From NCBI RefSeq assembly GCF_014352855.1, contig NZ_CP060697.1, positions 310,001 to 374,000 of the forward strand: a stretch of DNA of 64,000 bases, written 5' to 3'. The stretch comes from Sphingomonas sabuli. Its GTDB lineage: Bacteria; Pseudomonadota; Alphaproteobacteria; Sphingomonadales; Sphingomonadaceae. Position 1 is the first letter of the stretch, and the number at the start of each line of letters is the position of its first letter. Both the position numbers and the translations under genes were made by a program. Positions 9,044-17,798 of the stretch are shown piece by piece. The notes below the pieces were generated by a model. The model ran no database searches. It worked only from the letters and a program-made list of their open reading frames with translations, and had not been told where the DNA came from.

Positions 9044-9667
9044 ATGGCCTTTGAGCTTCCCGAACTGCCGTACGCGAAGAACGCGCTGGAGCCGCACATG
9101 TCGGCCGAAACGTTCGATTACCATTATGCCAAGCATCACAAGGCCTATGTCGACAAGACAAACGGCATGCTGGGCGAAAAGGGCCTCGAGGGCGCCTCGC
9201 TGGTCGACGTGATCAAGGCCGCTAAGGACAAGGGCGACAAGGGCCTGTTCAACAACTCCGCCCAGATATGGAATCACAGCTTCTTCTGGCAGTGCCTCGC
9301 CCCCGAAGGGTCGACCAAGCCGTCGGGCAAGCTGAAGGACATGATCGACAGCGATTTCGGCGGGCACGACACCTTGCTCGACAAGCTGCAGGCGGAAAGC
9401 GCCAACCATTTCGCCAGCGGCTGGGGCTGGCTGGTGCTCAACAACGGCAAGCTGGAAGTGACGTCACTTCATGACGCCGACACGCCGGTGGTGCACGGCA
9501 TGACCCCGCTGCTGACGCTCGATGTGTGGGAACATGCCTATTACATCGACTATCGCAACGCCCGGCCAGATTATCTGAAGACCGTGCTGCAGAACATCAT
9601 CAACTGGGACTTCGTCGCCCAAAACCTGGATGGCGACGGGCTCAAGCGCGCCGATCAGGGCAGCTGA
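9044..9667 (+). CDS. sodB: Iron superoxide dismutase
   Basis: 207-aa Fe/Mn-type superoxide dismutase. The metal ligands are His27, His78, Asp160 and His164 (DVWEHAYYIDY). The Fe-type signature WNHSFFWQCL (76-85) and AQIWNH favour an iron enzyme. No signal peptide is seen, so it is cytoplasmic. The ribosome-binding site AGGAGCGAG lies just before the ATG. It is monocistronic: a strong hairpin terminator follows within 30 bp. Together with catalase and peroxiredoxin it forms part of the oxidative-stress defence seen in this window. Confidence 0.97.
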   Translation: MAFELPELPYAKNALEPHMSAETFDYHYAKHHKAYVDKTNGMLGEKGLEGASLVDVIKAAKDKGDKGLFNNSAQIWNHSFFWQCLAPEGSTKPSGKLKDMIDSDFGGHDTLLDKLQAESANHFASGWGWLVLNNGKLEVTSLHDADTPVVHGMTPLLTLDVWEHAYYIDYRNARPDYLKTVLQNIINWDFVAQNLDGDGLKRADQGS

Positions 9668-9692
9668 TAGGACGTCTCAAACTGTATGCGTT

Positions 9693-9718
9693 AAAGGGCT
9701 GCTTCGGCAGCCCTTTTT
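9693..9718. terminator. Rho-independent terminator after sodB
   Basis: The stem AAAGGGCTGC / GCAGCCCTTT has a TTCG tetraloop and is followed by a T run. It ends the sodB transcript. On the reverse strand it overlaps the last codons of the ABC permease gene, whose stop is at 9717-9719, and is preceded by AAA on the other side, so it can serve both converging transcripts. Confidence 0.92.
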
Positions 9719-10478
9719 ATTGCTTTAGCCGGTATCCAGTGCGGAAGATGGCATAGACTCCGGCAAGGCACAGCAGCAGGAAGGCGAGGGTCGCGGCAAG
9801 CGCGGTTCCGAACGCCACGTCGGCCTGTCCGAAGAAGGTCCAGCGGAAACCGTTGATCAGGTAAACCACCGGGTTGAACAGGGTGATAGACCGCCACGGC
9901 TCGTTGAGCATGTCGATCGAGTAAAAGGCGCCGCCAAGGAAGGTGAGGGGGGTGACGACCAGCAGCGGGATGACCTGCAGCTGCTCGAACCCCTTGGCCC
10001 AGATGCCGACCATGAAGCCGAACAGGCAGAAGGTGACCGCCACCAGCAGAATAAACAGGATCGCCAGCAACGGATGCGCAACGCTGACGTCGACGAACAG
10101 GTGCGCGGTGACGAAGATCACGGCCGCCACCGACAATGCCTTGGTCGCCGCCGCCCCGACATAGCCGATCACCGTCTCGATCGCCGACAGGGGCGCCGAG
10201 AGGATTTCGTAGATGGTCCCGGTAAATCGGGGCATGTGAATGCCGAAGCTGGCGTTGAAGATGCTCTCGGTGAACAGGCTCAGCATCATCAGCCCGGGCA
10301 CGATGAATGCGCCATAGGGAATGCCGTTGATCTCCGTCATCCGGCTGCCGATCGCGGCGCCGAAGACGATGAAGTAAAGCGAGGTGGTGATCACCGGCAC
10401 CGCCAGCCCCGTCCACAGGGTGCGGCGGAATCGGTGCATCTCGAACTTGTAGATCGCCAGGATGCCGCGCCAGTTCAT
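9717..10478 (-). CDS. ABC-2 type transporter permease
   Basis: 253-aa inner-membrane permease with six predicted membrane helices (about res. 25-45, 57-75, 105-128, 140-160, 170-190, 228-248). The sequence around [14 protein letters not shown] and [15 protein letters not shown] is typical of ABC-2 exporters of the YadH/NodJ type. The start overlaps the stop of the ATPase gene (ATGA at 10475-10478), so the two form a full exporter. The substrate is unknown. It is the last gene of the six-gene operon starting at dapF and ends inside the sodB terminator. Confidence 0.92.
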   Translation of the reverse strand: MNWRGILAIYKFEMHRFRRTLWTGLAVPVITTSLYFIVFGAAIGSRMTEINGIPYGAFIVPGLMMLSLFTESIFNASFGIHMPRFTGTIYEILSAPLSAIETVIGYVGAAATKALSVAAVIFVTAHLFVDVSVAHPLLAILFILLVAVTFCLFGFMVGIWAKGFEQLQVIPLLVVTPLTFLGGAFYSIDMLNEPWRSITLFNPVVYLINGFRWTFFGQADVAFGTALAATLAFLLLCLAGVYAIFRTGYRLKQ

Positions 10479-11422
10479 GCCGCCGTCTCCTGCCGCTTAT
10501 GGTCGATCAGCTCGACGAAAATGTCCTCCAGGCTCGATTCCTTGGTGTCGAGGTCCTTGAAGGCGATGCCGGCGTCGCGCATCGCAGCAAGCAGCGAGGC
10601 GATGCCGGTGCGTTCCGCCTTGGCGTCGAATTCGTAGGTGAGGACGCTGCCGTCCGCGTCCAGGCTGGGCGACCATTCGGCAAGGCTGGCGGGCACCGCG
10701 GCGAGCGGCTCGACCAGTTGCAGGTGCAGCACCTTGCGGCCGAGCTTCTTCATCAGCTCGTCCTTGTTCTCGACCAGGATCAGTTCGCCCTTGTTGATGA
10801 CCCCGACGCGGTCGGCCATCTCCTCGGCTTCCTCGATATAATGGGTGGTGAGGATGATCGTCGTCCCCTGGTCGCGCAGCTTGCGTACCAAATTCCACAT
10901 GTCGCGGCGAAGTTCGACGTCGACCCCCGCGGTCGGCTCGTCGAGGAACAGGATTTTGGGTTCGTGAGCCAGCGCCTTGGCGATCATCACCCGGCGCTTC
11001 ATACCGCCCGACAATTCCTTGAGGATCGCCTTGCGCTTGTCCCACAGCGACAGGCTGCGCAGGATTTCCTCGATCCGCTTCGGATCGGCGGGATAGCCGA
11101 ACAGTTCGCGGCTGAAGGAGACGGTGTTGAGCAGGGGCTCGAACACGTCCATCGTCAATTCCTGCGGCACCAGCCCGATTTCCCGCCGCGCATGGCGGAA
11201 ATGGGTGCGCCAGTCCTGCCCGTCGACCAGCACTTCGCCGCCGCTGGGCGTGACGATGCCGCAGATAATGCTGATCAGCGTCGTCTTGCCCGCGCCATTG
11301 GGGCCGAGCAGCGCGAAAATCTCGCCCCGCTTGATGTCGAGGTCGATCGGCTTCAGCGCCTCGGTGCCGCTGGCGTACGACTTGCGCAGGCCGCGGACGG
11401 ACAGGATGACGTCATCGCTCAT
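10475..11422 (-). CDS. ABC transporter ATPase, YadG-like
   Basis: 315-aa ATPase that powers the permease encoded next. Walker A is GPNGAGKT (res. 40-47), the signature is LSGGM (137-141) and Walker B is ILFLDEP (157-163), followed by the D-loop and the switch His in TTHYIEE. The C-terminal 90 residues form an accessory domain of unknown role. It is coupled to its neighbours by 4-bp overlaps on both sides. It resembles the YadG/NodI/CcmA-type exporters; the exported substrate cannot be told from the sequence. Confidence 0.94.
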   Translation of the reverse strand: MSDDVILSVRGLRKSYASGTEALKPIDLDIKRGEIFALLGPNGAGKTTLISIICGIVTPSGGEVLVDGQDWRTHFRHARREIGLVPQELTMDVFEPLLNTVSFSRELFGYPADPKRIEEILRSLSLWDKRKAILKELSGGMKRRVMIAKALAHEPKILFLDEPTAGVDVELRRDMWNLVRKLRDQGTTIILTTHYIEEAEEMADRVGVINKGELILVENKDELMKKLGRKVLHLQLVEPLAAVPASLAEWSPSLDADGSVLTYEFDAKAERTGIASLLAAMRDAGIAFKDLDTKESSLEDIFVELIDHKRQETAA

Positions 11423-12033
11423 TCGATCGGGCCGGGCTCCTCTGGGATGGCTTCGTCACGGTTGAGCCCGTGGCGAAGGAGCATCGGGATATTGGCGGCC
11501 GCGAACAGGAAAGTAAGGGGGATGGCGCCCCACAATTTGAAACCGATCCAGAATTCGGTCGAGCTGTTGCGCCACACCGCCTCGTTAAGCGCGGCCAGGA
11601 ACAGGAAGAAGACCGCCCAGTTGCGGGTCAGCTTGCGCCAGCCTTCCTCCTCCAGCCCCGGATAGGCGCTGCCGAGCACCATCTTGAGCAGCGGCTTGCC
11701 CTTGAGCAGCCCGAAGCCGAGCAGGGCCGAGACGAACAGGTAATACAGGGTCGGCTTGACCTTAATGAAGGTCTCGTCGTGGAGCCAGATGGTCACCCCG
11801 CCCATGACCACCACCAGCACCCCGGAAAACCACAGCATCGGCGAAATCTTGCCGAAGCGCAGCGCCGAATAGATCATCGCCGCGACCATTGCCGCCATGA
11901 AGGCGCCGGTGGCGACGAAGATCTTCAGCGCCGGCGGTACGGGCGCCAGATAATTGGCCGCGAAAAACACCAGCAGCGGCCCGACGTCGATCAGCAGCTG
12001 GGATCCGGTGGACGGTTTCTTCTCGGCGCTCAT
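11419..12033 (-). CDS. yciB: YciB/IspZ inner-membrane septation protein
   Basis: 204-aa polytopic membrane protein of the YciB (septation protein A, IspZ) family with five or six helices. The N-terminal block [16 protein letters not shown] and the block [20 protein letters not shown] (about res. 137-156) are the family hallmarks. Homologs support envelope integrity and normal cell division. Its position directly after ftsY is common in alphaproteobacteria. It overlaps ftsY and the ABC ATPase gene by 4 bp each. Confidence 0.93.
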   Translation of the reverse strand: MSAEKKPSTGSQLLIDVGPLLVFFAANYLAPVPPALKIFVATGAFMAAMVAAMIYSALRFGKISPMLWFSGVLVVVMGGVTIWLHDETFIKVKPTLYYLFVSALLGFGLLKGKPLLKMVLGSAYPGLEEEGWRKLTRNWAVFFLFLAALNEAVWRNSSTEFWIGFKLWGAIPLTFLFAAANIPMLLRHGLNRDEAIPEEPGPIE

Positions 12034-12947
12034 TCGGGCGGCAATCCTGCAATGGCGCGGCCAACGGCGCGGGGGTCGAACGGGCGAAGGTCGCTGGCGG
12101 TCTCGCCGACGCCGATGGCGTAGATGGGCAGGCCGAAACGCTCGGCCGCCGCGACCAGCACGCCGCCGCGCGCGGTCCCGTCCAGCTTGGTCATGATCAG
12201 CCCGCTGACGTTGGCAGTCTGGCGGAACACCTCGACCTGGTTGAGCGCGTTCTGCCCGGTGGTCGCGTCGAGGACGAGGATGACGTCATGCGGCGCCTCG
12301 GGATTTAGCCGGCCCAGCACGCGCCGGATCTTCGACAGCTCCTCCATCAGGTGCGACTTGTTCTGCATCCGGCCGGCGGTATCGACGACCAGCACGTCGA
12401 TGCCCTGCGCCGTCGCCTGCTTGACCCCGTCGAACACGAGCCCCGCGGGATCGGCGCCTTCCTTGCCGGAAATGACCGGCGCGCCGATCCGCTCGCCCCA
12501 GATCTTGAGTTGCTCGATCGCCGCGGCGCGGAACGTGTCGCCGGCGCACAGCAGGACGCCATAATCCTGTTCGGTCAGCCACTGGCCGAGCTTGCCGATC
12601 GTCGTCGTCTTGCCCGATCCGTTGACGCCGATCACCAGGATGACGTGCGGTCGCGGAAAACCCCATACTTGCAAGGGCTTGGCGACGGGAGCGAGGATTT
12701 TTTCGATCTCCTCGGCGAGGATCGACCGAAGCCCGCGCTCGTCCAGCCGGTCGAACTTCTGCCGGGCGATCGCCTCGCGGATGCGGTGCGATGCTTCGGG
12801 CCCGATGTCGGACGCGATCAGCGCTTCCTCGATATCGTCGAGCGTCGACGTGTCGAGCGCGGCGCGGCTGGTCAGGCCGGTGAGATTGTCGGCCAGCTTG
12901 TCCGCCGTCTTGGAAAAGCCGCCGCGCAGCCGGTCGAGCCAACTCAT
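12030..12947 (-). CDS. ftsY: FtsY signal recognition particle receptor
   Basis: 305-aa SRP receptor GTPase that docks ribosome-SRP complexes at the membrane. The N domain (about res. 1-90) precedes the G domain with G1 GVNGSGKTT (107-115), the DTFRAAA motif, DTAGR and TKLDGTARGG. The long acidic A domain of enteric FtsY is absent, as in many alphaproteobacteria. The start is the ATG at 12947, overlapping the mtaB stop; a longer frame into mtaB is rejected. Its partner ffh lies about 2.7 kb away on the other strand. Confidence 0.97.
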   Translation of the reverse strand: MSWLDRLRGGFSKTADKLADNLTGLTSRAALDTSTLDDIEEALIASDIGPEASHRIREAIARQKFDRLDERGLRSILAEEIEKILAPVAKPLQVWGFPRPHVILVIGVNGSGKTTTIGKLGQWLTEQDYGVLLCAGDTFRAAAIEQLKIWGERIGAPVISGKEGADPAGLVFDGVKQATAQGIDVLVVDTAGRMQNKSHLMEELSKIRRVLGRLNPEAPHDVILVLDATTGQNALNQVEVFRQTANVSGLIMTKLDGTARGGVLVAAAERFGLPIYAIGVGETASDLRPFDPRAVGRAIAGLPPE

Positions 12948-14101
12948 TCGAATATGCCTGTCAGTGTGTCGCCGTCGCGGGCGGTGATCCGGGCCATGCC
13001 GTAAGCGCCCCGCGCCGCCCCGGCAATCGCCACCGGTGCAAAGCCGTCGCTGTGCCCGCGCTGGTTGGTCTCGACCAGCACGCGCTGGCGCGATCCGACG
13101 AGCGTATCGAGCCAGGCCTGGCGCCGCGTCGCGGCCGCATCGCGCAACCGTGCGGCCCGCGCCTTGATCGTCGCATGGTCCAGCTGCGGCATCCGCGCCG
13201 CCGGCGTGTCCGGACGCGGGGAAAAGGGAAAGACATGAGCGGCAATGATGTCGCAATCGCCCAGCAAATTCAGGCTGTTCGTTGCCATCTCCTCAGTTTC
13301 CGTCGGAAATCCGGCAATGATGTCGGCGCCGAAAGTCGCATCGCCGCGCACGGCCCGGATGCGCTCGACCGCGCCGACCGCCTGCGCACGGCTGTGCCGG
13401 CGCTTCATCCGCTTGAGGATCATGTCGTCGCCGGCCTGGAGCGACAGGTGGAAATGGGGCAGCAGCCGCGTGTCCGGCAACAATTCGACCAGCGCATCGT
13501 CGATCTCGATACTGTCCAGCGACGACAGGCGCAGCCGCTGCAGCCGCGGCTCGGCTGCCAGCAGCCGCTGGCACAACTCGCCCAGCCCACCGGCGTAATC
13601 GGTGATGTCGACGCCGGTCAGGACGATTTCCCGCACGCCGCGGTCGAGATCGCGCGCAACGGCCTCGCGGATGGCGGTGAACGGTAGGGACACGCTCGCC
13701 CCGCGCGCCTGCCAGATCGAACAGAAGGTGCAGCGATGGTCGCAGCCGTTCTGCACCGCGACGAAGCTGCGAACCCGCGAATGCGTGCCTGCGGCGACCG
13801 GTGACGCCTTGACGTCAAACGCACGCAACTTGTCGGAATTGCTGACGATTTTCGTCACTTCCGGCATGGCTTCGAACGCCTGTCGATCAAGCTCGGACGC
13901 GCAACCGGTGACGAGGATGCGGGCGTCGGGCCGGCGCTTGTGCGCGCGGCGGATCGCCTGGCGGCTCTGCCGCACCGCCTCGCCGGTGACCGCGCAGCTG
14001 TTGACGATCACCCACTGCTCGCCTTCGGGCACGGCCCGGGCGATGCTTTCGGTTTCCGCGAAATTGAGCCGGCAGCCGAGGCTCACCGTCTCGACGCTCA
14101 T
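12944..14101 (-). CDS. mtaB: MtaB tRNA t6A37 methylthiotransferase
   Basis: 385-aa radical-SAM methylthiotransferase that converts t6A37 to ms2t6A in ANN-decoding tRNAs. The N-terminal UPF0004 domain supplies cluster ligands Cys10, Cys36 and Cys67. The radical SAM motif CDHRCTFC gives Cys120, Cys124 and Cys127. A C-terminal TRAM-like segment follows (about 325-385, RVLVETNQRGHSDGF). The ATG at 14101 overlaps the dapF stop; a longer upstream frame is inside dapF and is rejected. The dapF-mtaB-ftsY order is frequent in alphaproteobacteria. Confidence 0.95.
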   Translation of the reverse strand: MSVETVSLGCRLNFAETESIARAVPEGEQWVIVNSCAVTGEAVRQSRQAIRRAHKRRPDARILVTGCASELDRQAFEAMPEVTKIVSNSDKLRAFDVKASPVAAGTHSRVRSFVAVQNGCDHRCTFCSIWQARGASVSLPFTAIREAVARDLDRGVREIVLTGVDITDYAGGLGELCQRLLAAEPRLQRLRLSSLDSIEIDDALVELLPDTRLLPHFHLSLQAGDDMILKRMKRRHSRAQAVGAVERIRAVRGDATFGADIIAGFPTETEEMATNSLNLLGDCDIIAAHVFPFSPRPDTPAARMPQLDHATIKARAARLRDAAATRRQAWLDTLVGSRQRVLVETNQRGHSDGFAPVAIAGAARGAYGMARITARDGDTLTGIFE

Positions 14102-14910
14102 GAAGCGCACCGCGCCAGATGCTCGAGCTCCAGATCGCCTTCGAACACATGGGTCGCGCCGCCGCGCATCAGCAGCTTTTCGCCCTTTTCCCACGTGATC
14201 GTGACCGATCCGCCGGGCATGTGCACCTCCACCGGGCTGGTCGCGCGCTTGGTGGCGATGGCCGCGACCGCGGTGGCGCAGGCGCCGGTGCCGCAGGCCA
14301 GCGTCAGGCCCGCGCCGCGCTCCCACGACCGCATGTGGATGCCGTCGTCCCGGACGGTCGCGACATGGACGTTGATCCGCTCCGGGAAAACCGGGTCATT
14401 CTCGATCTCCGGCCCGCGCTGGTCGAGGTTCACCGTATCGGGATCGTCGACGAAGAAAACGACGTGCGGGTTGCCGACATTCACCGCGAACCCGTTCTTC
14501 AGCGGCCCCCACTGCATCGGCAGCGCGCTGGTATCCATCGCATAGGAAATCGGGATCCGCTGCCAGTCGAAGCTGGGTTCGACGATCGACACCTCGATGT
14601 CGCTTCCCCTGGCCGACCCCTCGATCACGCCCGCGGGCGTTGCGATGGTCCCGGCCCCGGTCAGCGCGACGACGCAGCGCGCCGCGTTGCCGCACGATTC
14701 GACCTCGCTGCCGTCATGGTTCCAGATGCGCATCGACACATCGGCCTTGTTGGACTTTTCGATCAGGATCAGCTGGTCGCAACCCACGCCGCGATGGCGG
14801 TCGGCGATGTCGCGCGCCAGCTCCGGCGTGATCGTCACGCCCTGTTCGCGCCCGTCAACGATCACGAAATCGTTGCCGAGGCCGTGCATCTTGTGGAAGT
14901 GCAGTGCCAT
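14098..14910 (-). CDS. dapF: Diaminopimelate epimerase
   Basis: 270-aa enzyme converting LL- to meso-diaminopimelate for lysine and peptidoglycan synthesis. The two catalytic cysteines are Cys73 (ESCGNAARC) and Cys206 (LACGTGAC). The N-terminal FHKMHGLGNDFVIVD is the family start, so the ATG at 14910 is preferred over an alternative 15 bp upstream. It is the first gene of a six-gene reverse operon in which every junction overlaps by four bases. A divergent gene starts 63 bp away. Confidence 0.97.
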   Translation of the reverse strand: MALHFHKMHGLGNDFVIVDGREQGVTITPELARDIADRHRGVGCDQLILIEKSNKADVSMRIWNHDGSEVESCGNAARCVVALTGAGTIATPAGVIEGSARGSDIEVSIVEPSFDWQRIPISYAMDTSALPMQWGPLKNGFAVNVGNPHVVFFVDDPDTVNLDQRGPEIENDPVFPERINVHVATVRDDGIHMRSWERGAGLTLACGTGACATAVAAIATKRATSPVEVHMPGGSVTITWEKGEKLLMRGGATHVFEGDLELEHLARCAS

Positions 14911-14972
14911 GGGTCGGCGCCGCACTTAGGCAGCGCCGGGCGCTTAGTCCACCAGTGAAGGTTTTGAACGGC

Positions 14973-15458
14973 ATGCAGAGGCCAGCGAACGAAGTAATGC
15001 AATCCGTCGTCTTTTCGGCGGTCCTCGATGCCATGCAGGCGCTGAAGAAGGCGTCGGGCGGGCTGCCCAACAACATGGTCCGCGACATTCAGGCGATCCA
15101 TGCCAACGTCACCTTCGCCGATTTGCCCAAGGACGTGCAGGACGCGATCGTCGAAAGTACCCGTGCCGCCTTCACCATGCTGCTGAAGGAAGGCTATGCC
15201 GTCGGTCCCAAGCAGCAGATGCAGCAGTCCCGCCCGCTCGACCGCGTGCCCGAACGCGACCGCCGCCCGCGCCCTCCCGGCGACGGCCCGCGCCGCAGCC
15301 CGCGCCCGCCCCGCGGCGATGGCCCCGGTCGGCCTCGCGGTGATGGTCCCGGCCGGCCGCGTGGCGATGGCCCGGGCAAGCCCGGCGGTGGCCCCAGTGG
15401 TCCGGGCGGCCCCAACCGCCCGCGCCGCAAGCCCAAGGGCAAGCCCCGGCTGAGTTGA
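14973..15458 (+). CDS. Hypothetical protein with Gly/Pro/Arg repeat tail
   Basis: About 161 aa, not recognised. The N-terminal half (to about res. 75) is helical and well conserved in character (SAVLDAMQALKKASGGLPNN, AIVESTRAAFTMLLKEGYAV). The C-terminal half is low complexity and strongly basic, with three or more copies of RGDGPG(R/K)P ending RRKPKGKPRLS, a composition often seen in RNA-binding tails. The start at 14973 is a choice: an in-frame GTG lies upstream at 14904 inside divergent dapF and another ATG at 14997. It lies upstream of ffh on the same strand, separated by 164 bp. Confidence 0.7.
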   Translation: MQRPANEVMQSVVFSAVLDAMQALKKASGGLPNNMVRDIQAIHANVTFADLPKDVQDAIVESTRAAFTMLLKEGYAVGPKQQMQQSRPLDRVPERDRRPRPPGDGPRRSPRPPRGDGPGRPRGDGPGRPRGDGPGKPGGGPSGPGGPNRPRRKPKGKPRLS

Positions 15459-15622
15459 TTTTCACGGCGGCTCCGCGTAGGGGGCCAACCGTCTTCGGAC
15501 ACCATTGATGTCGAGCACGCCTTGGGATGAGGAGTGCACGCCGGCCGACGAGGTTTCGTCCGCCGGCGCAAAATGCGTTGTGCATCCCTATCTAGGGCGC
15601 CCGGCATCACGAGGAGAAGTGC

Positions 15623-17086
15623 GTGTTTGACAACCTGAGCGATCGCCTTTCCGGCGTTTTCGACAAGCTGCGCGGCCGCGGCGCGCTGAGCGAGACCGAC
15701 GTCCGCTCGGCCATGCGCGAAGTGCGCGTGGCGCTGCTCGAAGCCGACGTCGCTCTCCCCGTCGCTCGCGACTTCGTCGACAAGGCGACCGAAAAGGCGA
15801 TCGGCCAGGAAGTGCTGCGCTCGGTCACTCCGGGCCAGATGGTGGTCAAGATCGTCCACGACCAGCTGGTCGAAACGCTCGGCGCCGACACGTCCGAATT
15901 GCGCGTCGACGTCAATCCCCCGGCGGTGGTGATGATGGTCGGCCTGCAGGGCTCGGGCAAGACGACCACGACCGCCAAGCTGGCCAAGCGCCTGACCGAA
16001 AAGCAGCGCAAGAAGGTCCTGATGGCCTCGCTCGACGTGGCCCGCCCGGCGGCGCAGGAGCAGCTCGCCGTGCTCGGCCGTCAGGCCAGCGTCGACACGC
16101 TCCCCATCATCGCCGGCCAGCAACCGGTCGATATTGCCCGGCGCGCGGTCCAGGCGGCGCGGCTGCAGGCCTATGACGTCGTCCTGCTCGACACCGCAGG
16201 CCGTCTCCACGTCGACGAACAGCTGATGGGCGAAATGAAGGCCGTCGCCGCGGCCACCAGCCCGACCGAAACCCTGCTGGTGGTCGACAGCCTGACCGGC
16301 CAGGACGCTGTCAACGTCGCCAAGGGCTTTGCCGCCGATGTTGATCTGACCGGCGTCGTGCTCACCCGCCTCGACGGCGACGCCCGCGGCGGCGCGGCCC
16401 TGTCGATGCGCGCGGTCACCGGCCAGCCGATCAAGTTCGCCGGCGTCGGCGAAGGTCTCGAAGCGCTCGAGGCGTTCCACCCCGAACGGATCGCCGGGCG
16501 CATTCTCGGCATGGGCGACGTCGTCAGCCTGGTCGAACGGGCGGCCGAGACGATCCAGGTCGAGGACGCGGAAAAGCTCGCGGCCAAGATGGCCAAGGGC
16601 AAGTTCGACCTCGACGACCTGCGCACCCAGATCGCGCAGATGCAGCGCATGGGCGGCCTCGGTGCGCTCGCCAACATGCTTCCGGGCATGAAGGGCATGA
16701 AGGGCGCGATGGAAAAGGCGCAGGACACCAAGGCGCTGGTCCATCTCGAAGCGATGATGAGCTCGATGACCGCGCGGGAGCGGGCCAGGCCGGAGCTGAT
16801 CAACGCCAAGCGCAAGATCCGCATCGCCAAGGGCAGCGGGACGACCGTTCAGGAGGTCAACAAGCTGCTCAAGATGCACCAGGAGATGTCGACCGCGATG
16901 AAGCGGCTCAAGAAAATGGGCGGGCTGGGCAAGCTCGCCGCGATGTTCGGCGGTGGCGGCGGCCTTGGCGGTGCGGGCGGACTGCCCGACCTGACCGGCG
17001 CCGGCGGGGCCGGAGGACTTCCCGGCCTGGGCGGCGGAGCACCGTTCAACCTTCCACCTGGTTTCGACAAATTCACCAAGAAATAA
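15623..17086 (+). CDS. ffh: Ffh signal recognition particle protein
   Basis: 487-aa SRP54 homolog that binds signal sequences and SRP RNA and pairs with FtsY. The N domain (about 1-90) is followed by the G domain with GLQGSGKTTTT (about res. 107-117), DTAGR and TRLDGDARGG. The Met-rich M domain starts near res. 300 and includes MLPGMKGMKGAM. The last 60 residues are a Gly-rich tail. The start is GTG at 15623 behind a strong GAGGAGAAG site. It is followed 26 bp later by rpsP, as in many alphaproteobacteria, suggesting one transcript ffh-rpsP-rimM. Confidence 0.97.
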   Translation: MFDNLSDRLSGVFDKLRGRGALSETDVRSAMREVRVALLEADVALPVARDFVDKATEKAIGQEVLRSVTPGQMVVKIVHDQLVETLGADTSELRVDVNPPAVVMMVGLQGSGKTTTTAKLAKRLTEKQRKKVLMASLDVARPAAQEQLAVLGRQASVDTLPIIAGQQPVDIARRAVQAARLQAYDVVLLDTAGRLHVDEQLMGEMKAVAAATSPTETLLVVDSLTGQDAVNVAKGFAADVDLTGVVLTRLDGDARGGAALSMRAVTGQPIKFAGVGEGLEALEAFHPERIAGRILGMGDVVSLVERAAETIQVEDAEKLAAKMAKGKFDLDDLRTQIAQMQRMGGLGALANMLPGMKGMKGAMEKAQDTKALVHLEAMMSSMTARERARPELINAKRKIRIAKGSGTTVQEVNKLLKMHQEMSTAMKRLKKMGGLGKLAAMFGGGGGLGGAGGLPDLTGAGGAGGLPGLGGGAPFNLPPGFDKFTKK

Positions 17087-17112
17087 CGTAGTTTACGAAG
17101 AGGATTGATCAC

Positions 17113-17793
17113 ATGGCAGTAGCAATTCGTTTGGCCCGCGGCGGCAACAAAAAGCGTCCCTATTATCGCATCGTCGTGACCGACAGCCGCAATTCGCGCG
17201 ACGGCCGCTTCATCGAAAAGGTCGGCATCTACAACCCGCTGCTGGCGAAGGATTCGCCGGAGCGCGTCAAGCTCGACGCCGACCGCATCAAGCATTGGCT
17301 GGACGTCGGTGCGCAGCCGTCGGACCGCGTCCTGCGCTTCCTCGATGCCGCCGGCATCAAGGAGCGTCCGGCCCGCAACAACCCGAAGAAGGCCGAGCCG
17401 GGCGAAAAGGCCAAGGAACGCGTCGAAGCCCGCGCCGCCAAGGAAGCCGAGGCCGCCGAAGCCGCTGCCGCGCCGCAGGAAGAAGAGGCTGCTCTGGCCG
17501 AGGACACCGTGACCGAAGACGCCGCCGCCGAAGCGCCGGCCGAGGAAGCGGCCGCGGAAGAGGCTCCGGCTGCTGAGGCTCCGGCTGAGGAAGCCAAGGC
17601 TGAAGAAGCCCCGGCCGAAGACGCCAAGGCTGAAGACGCTCCGGCGGAAGAAGCGAAGGCCGACGAAGCCACGCCGGCCGACGAAGCGACCAACGAAGGC
17701 CAGTCGACCGACGAGCCCGCCGAAGGCGCTGCCGAAGACACGCCCGCGGAAGGCGCGGAAAAGGCCGACGACGCCGAAGCAAAGGCGGAGTAA
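17113..17793 (+). CDS. rpsP: Ribosomal protein S16 with long acidic tail
   Basis: 226 aa, of which the first 80-85 form normal S16 ([34 protein letters not shown]). S16 is needed for 30S assembly. After a Lys/Glu linker (about 92-115) there is a tail of more than 100 residues built from Ala, Glu, Pro and Asp in short repeats such as [10 protein letters not shown]. The usual family length is about 80-130 aa. The tail keeps the codon style of its neighbours and the frame is open to a single stop, so it appears genuine. A GAAGAGGA site precedes the ATG. Confidence 0.96.
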   Translation: MAVAIRLARGGNKKRPYYRIVVTDSRNSRDGRFIEKVGIYNPLLAKDSPERVKLDADRIKHWLDVGAQPSDRVLRFLDAAGIKERPARNNPKKAEPGEKAKERVEARAAKEAEAAEAAAAPQEEEAALAEDTVTEDAAAEAPAEEAAAEEAPAAEAPAEEAKAEEAPAEDAKAEDAPAEEAKADEATPADEATNEGQSTDEPAEGAAEDTPAEGAEKADDAEAKAE

Positions 17794-17798
17794 CGCCG

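Noticed and set aside
15290..15410. Short direct DNA repeats that could look like a CRISPR or tandem array
   Set aside because: They encode the RGDGPG protein repeat, are imperfect and have no spacers.
15539..15568. Hairpin CGCCGGC/GCCGGCG upstream of ffh
   Set aside because: The stem is only 7 bp with no T run, and the surrounding sequence does not match SRP RNA or another known RNA, so I assign no function.
17440..17780. Repeat-rich GC tract in rpsP as a possible assembly artefact
   Set aside because: The frame stays open with a single stop and rimM follows at normal distance, so it is treated as coding.
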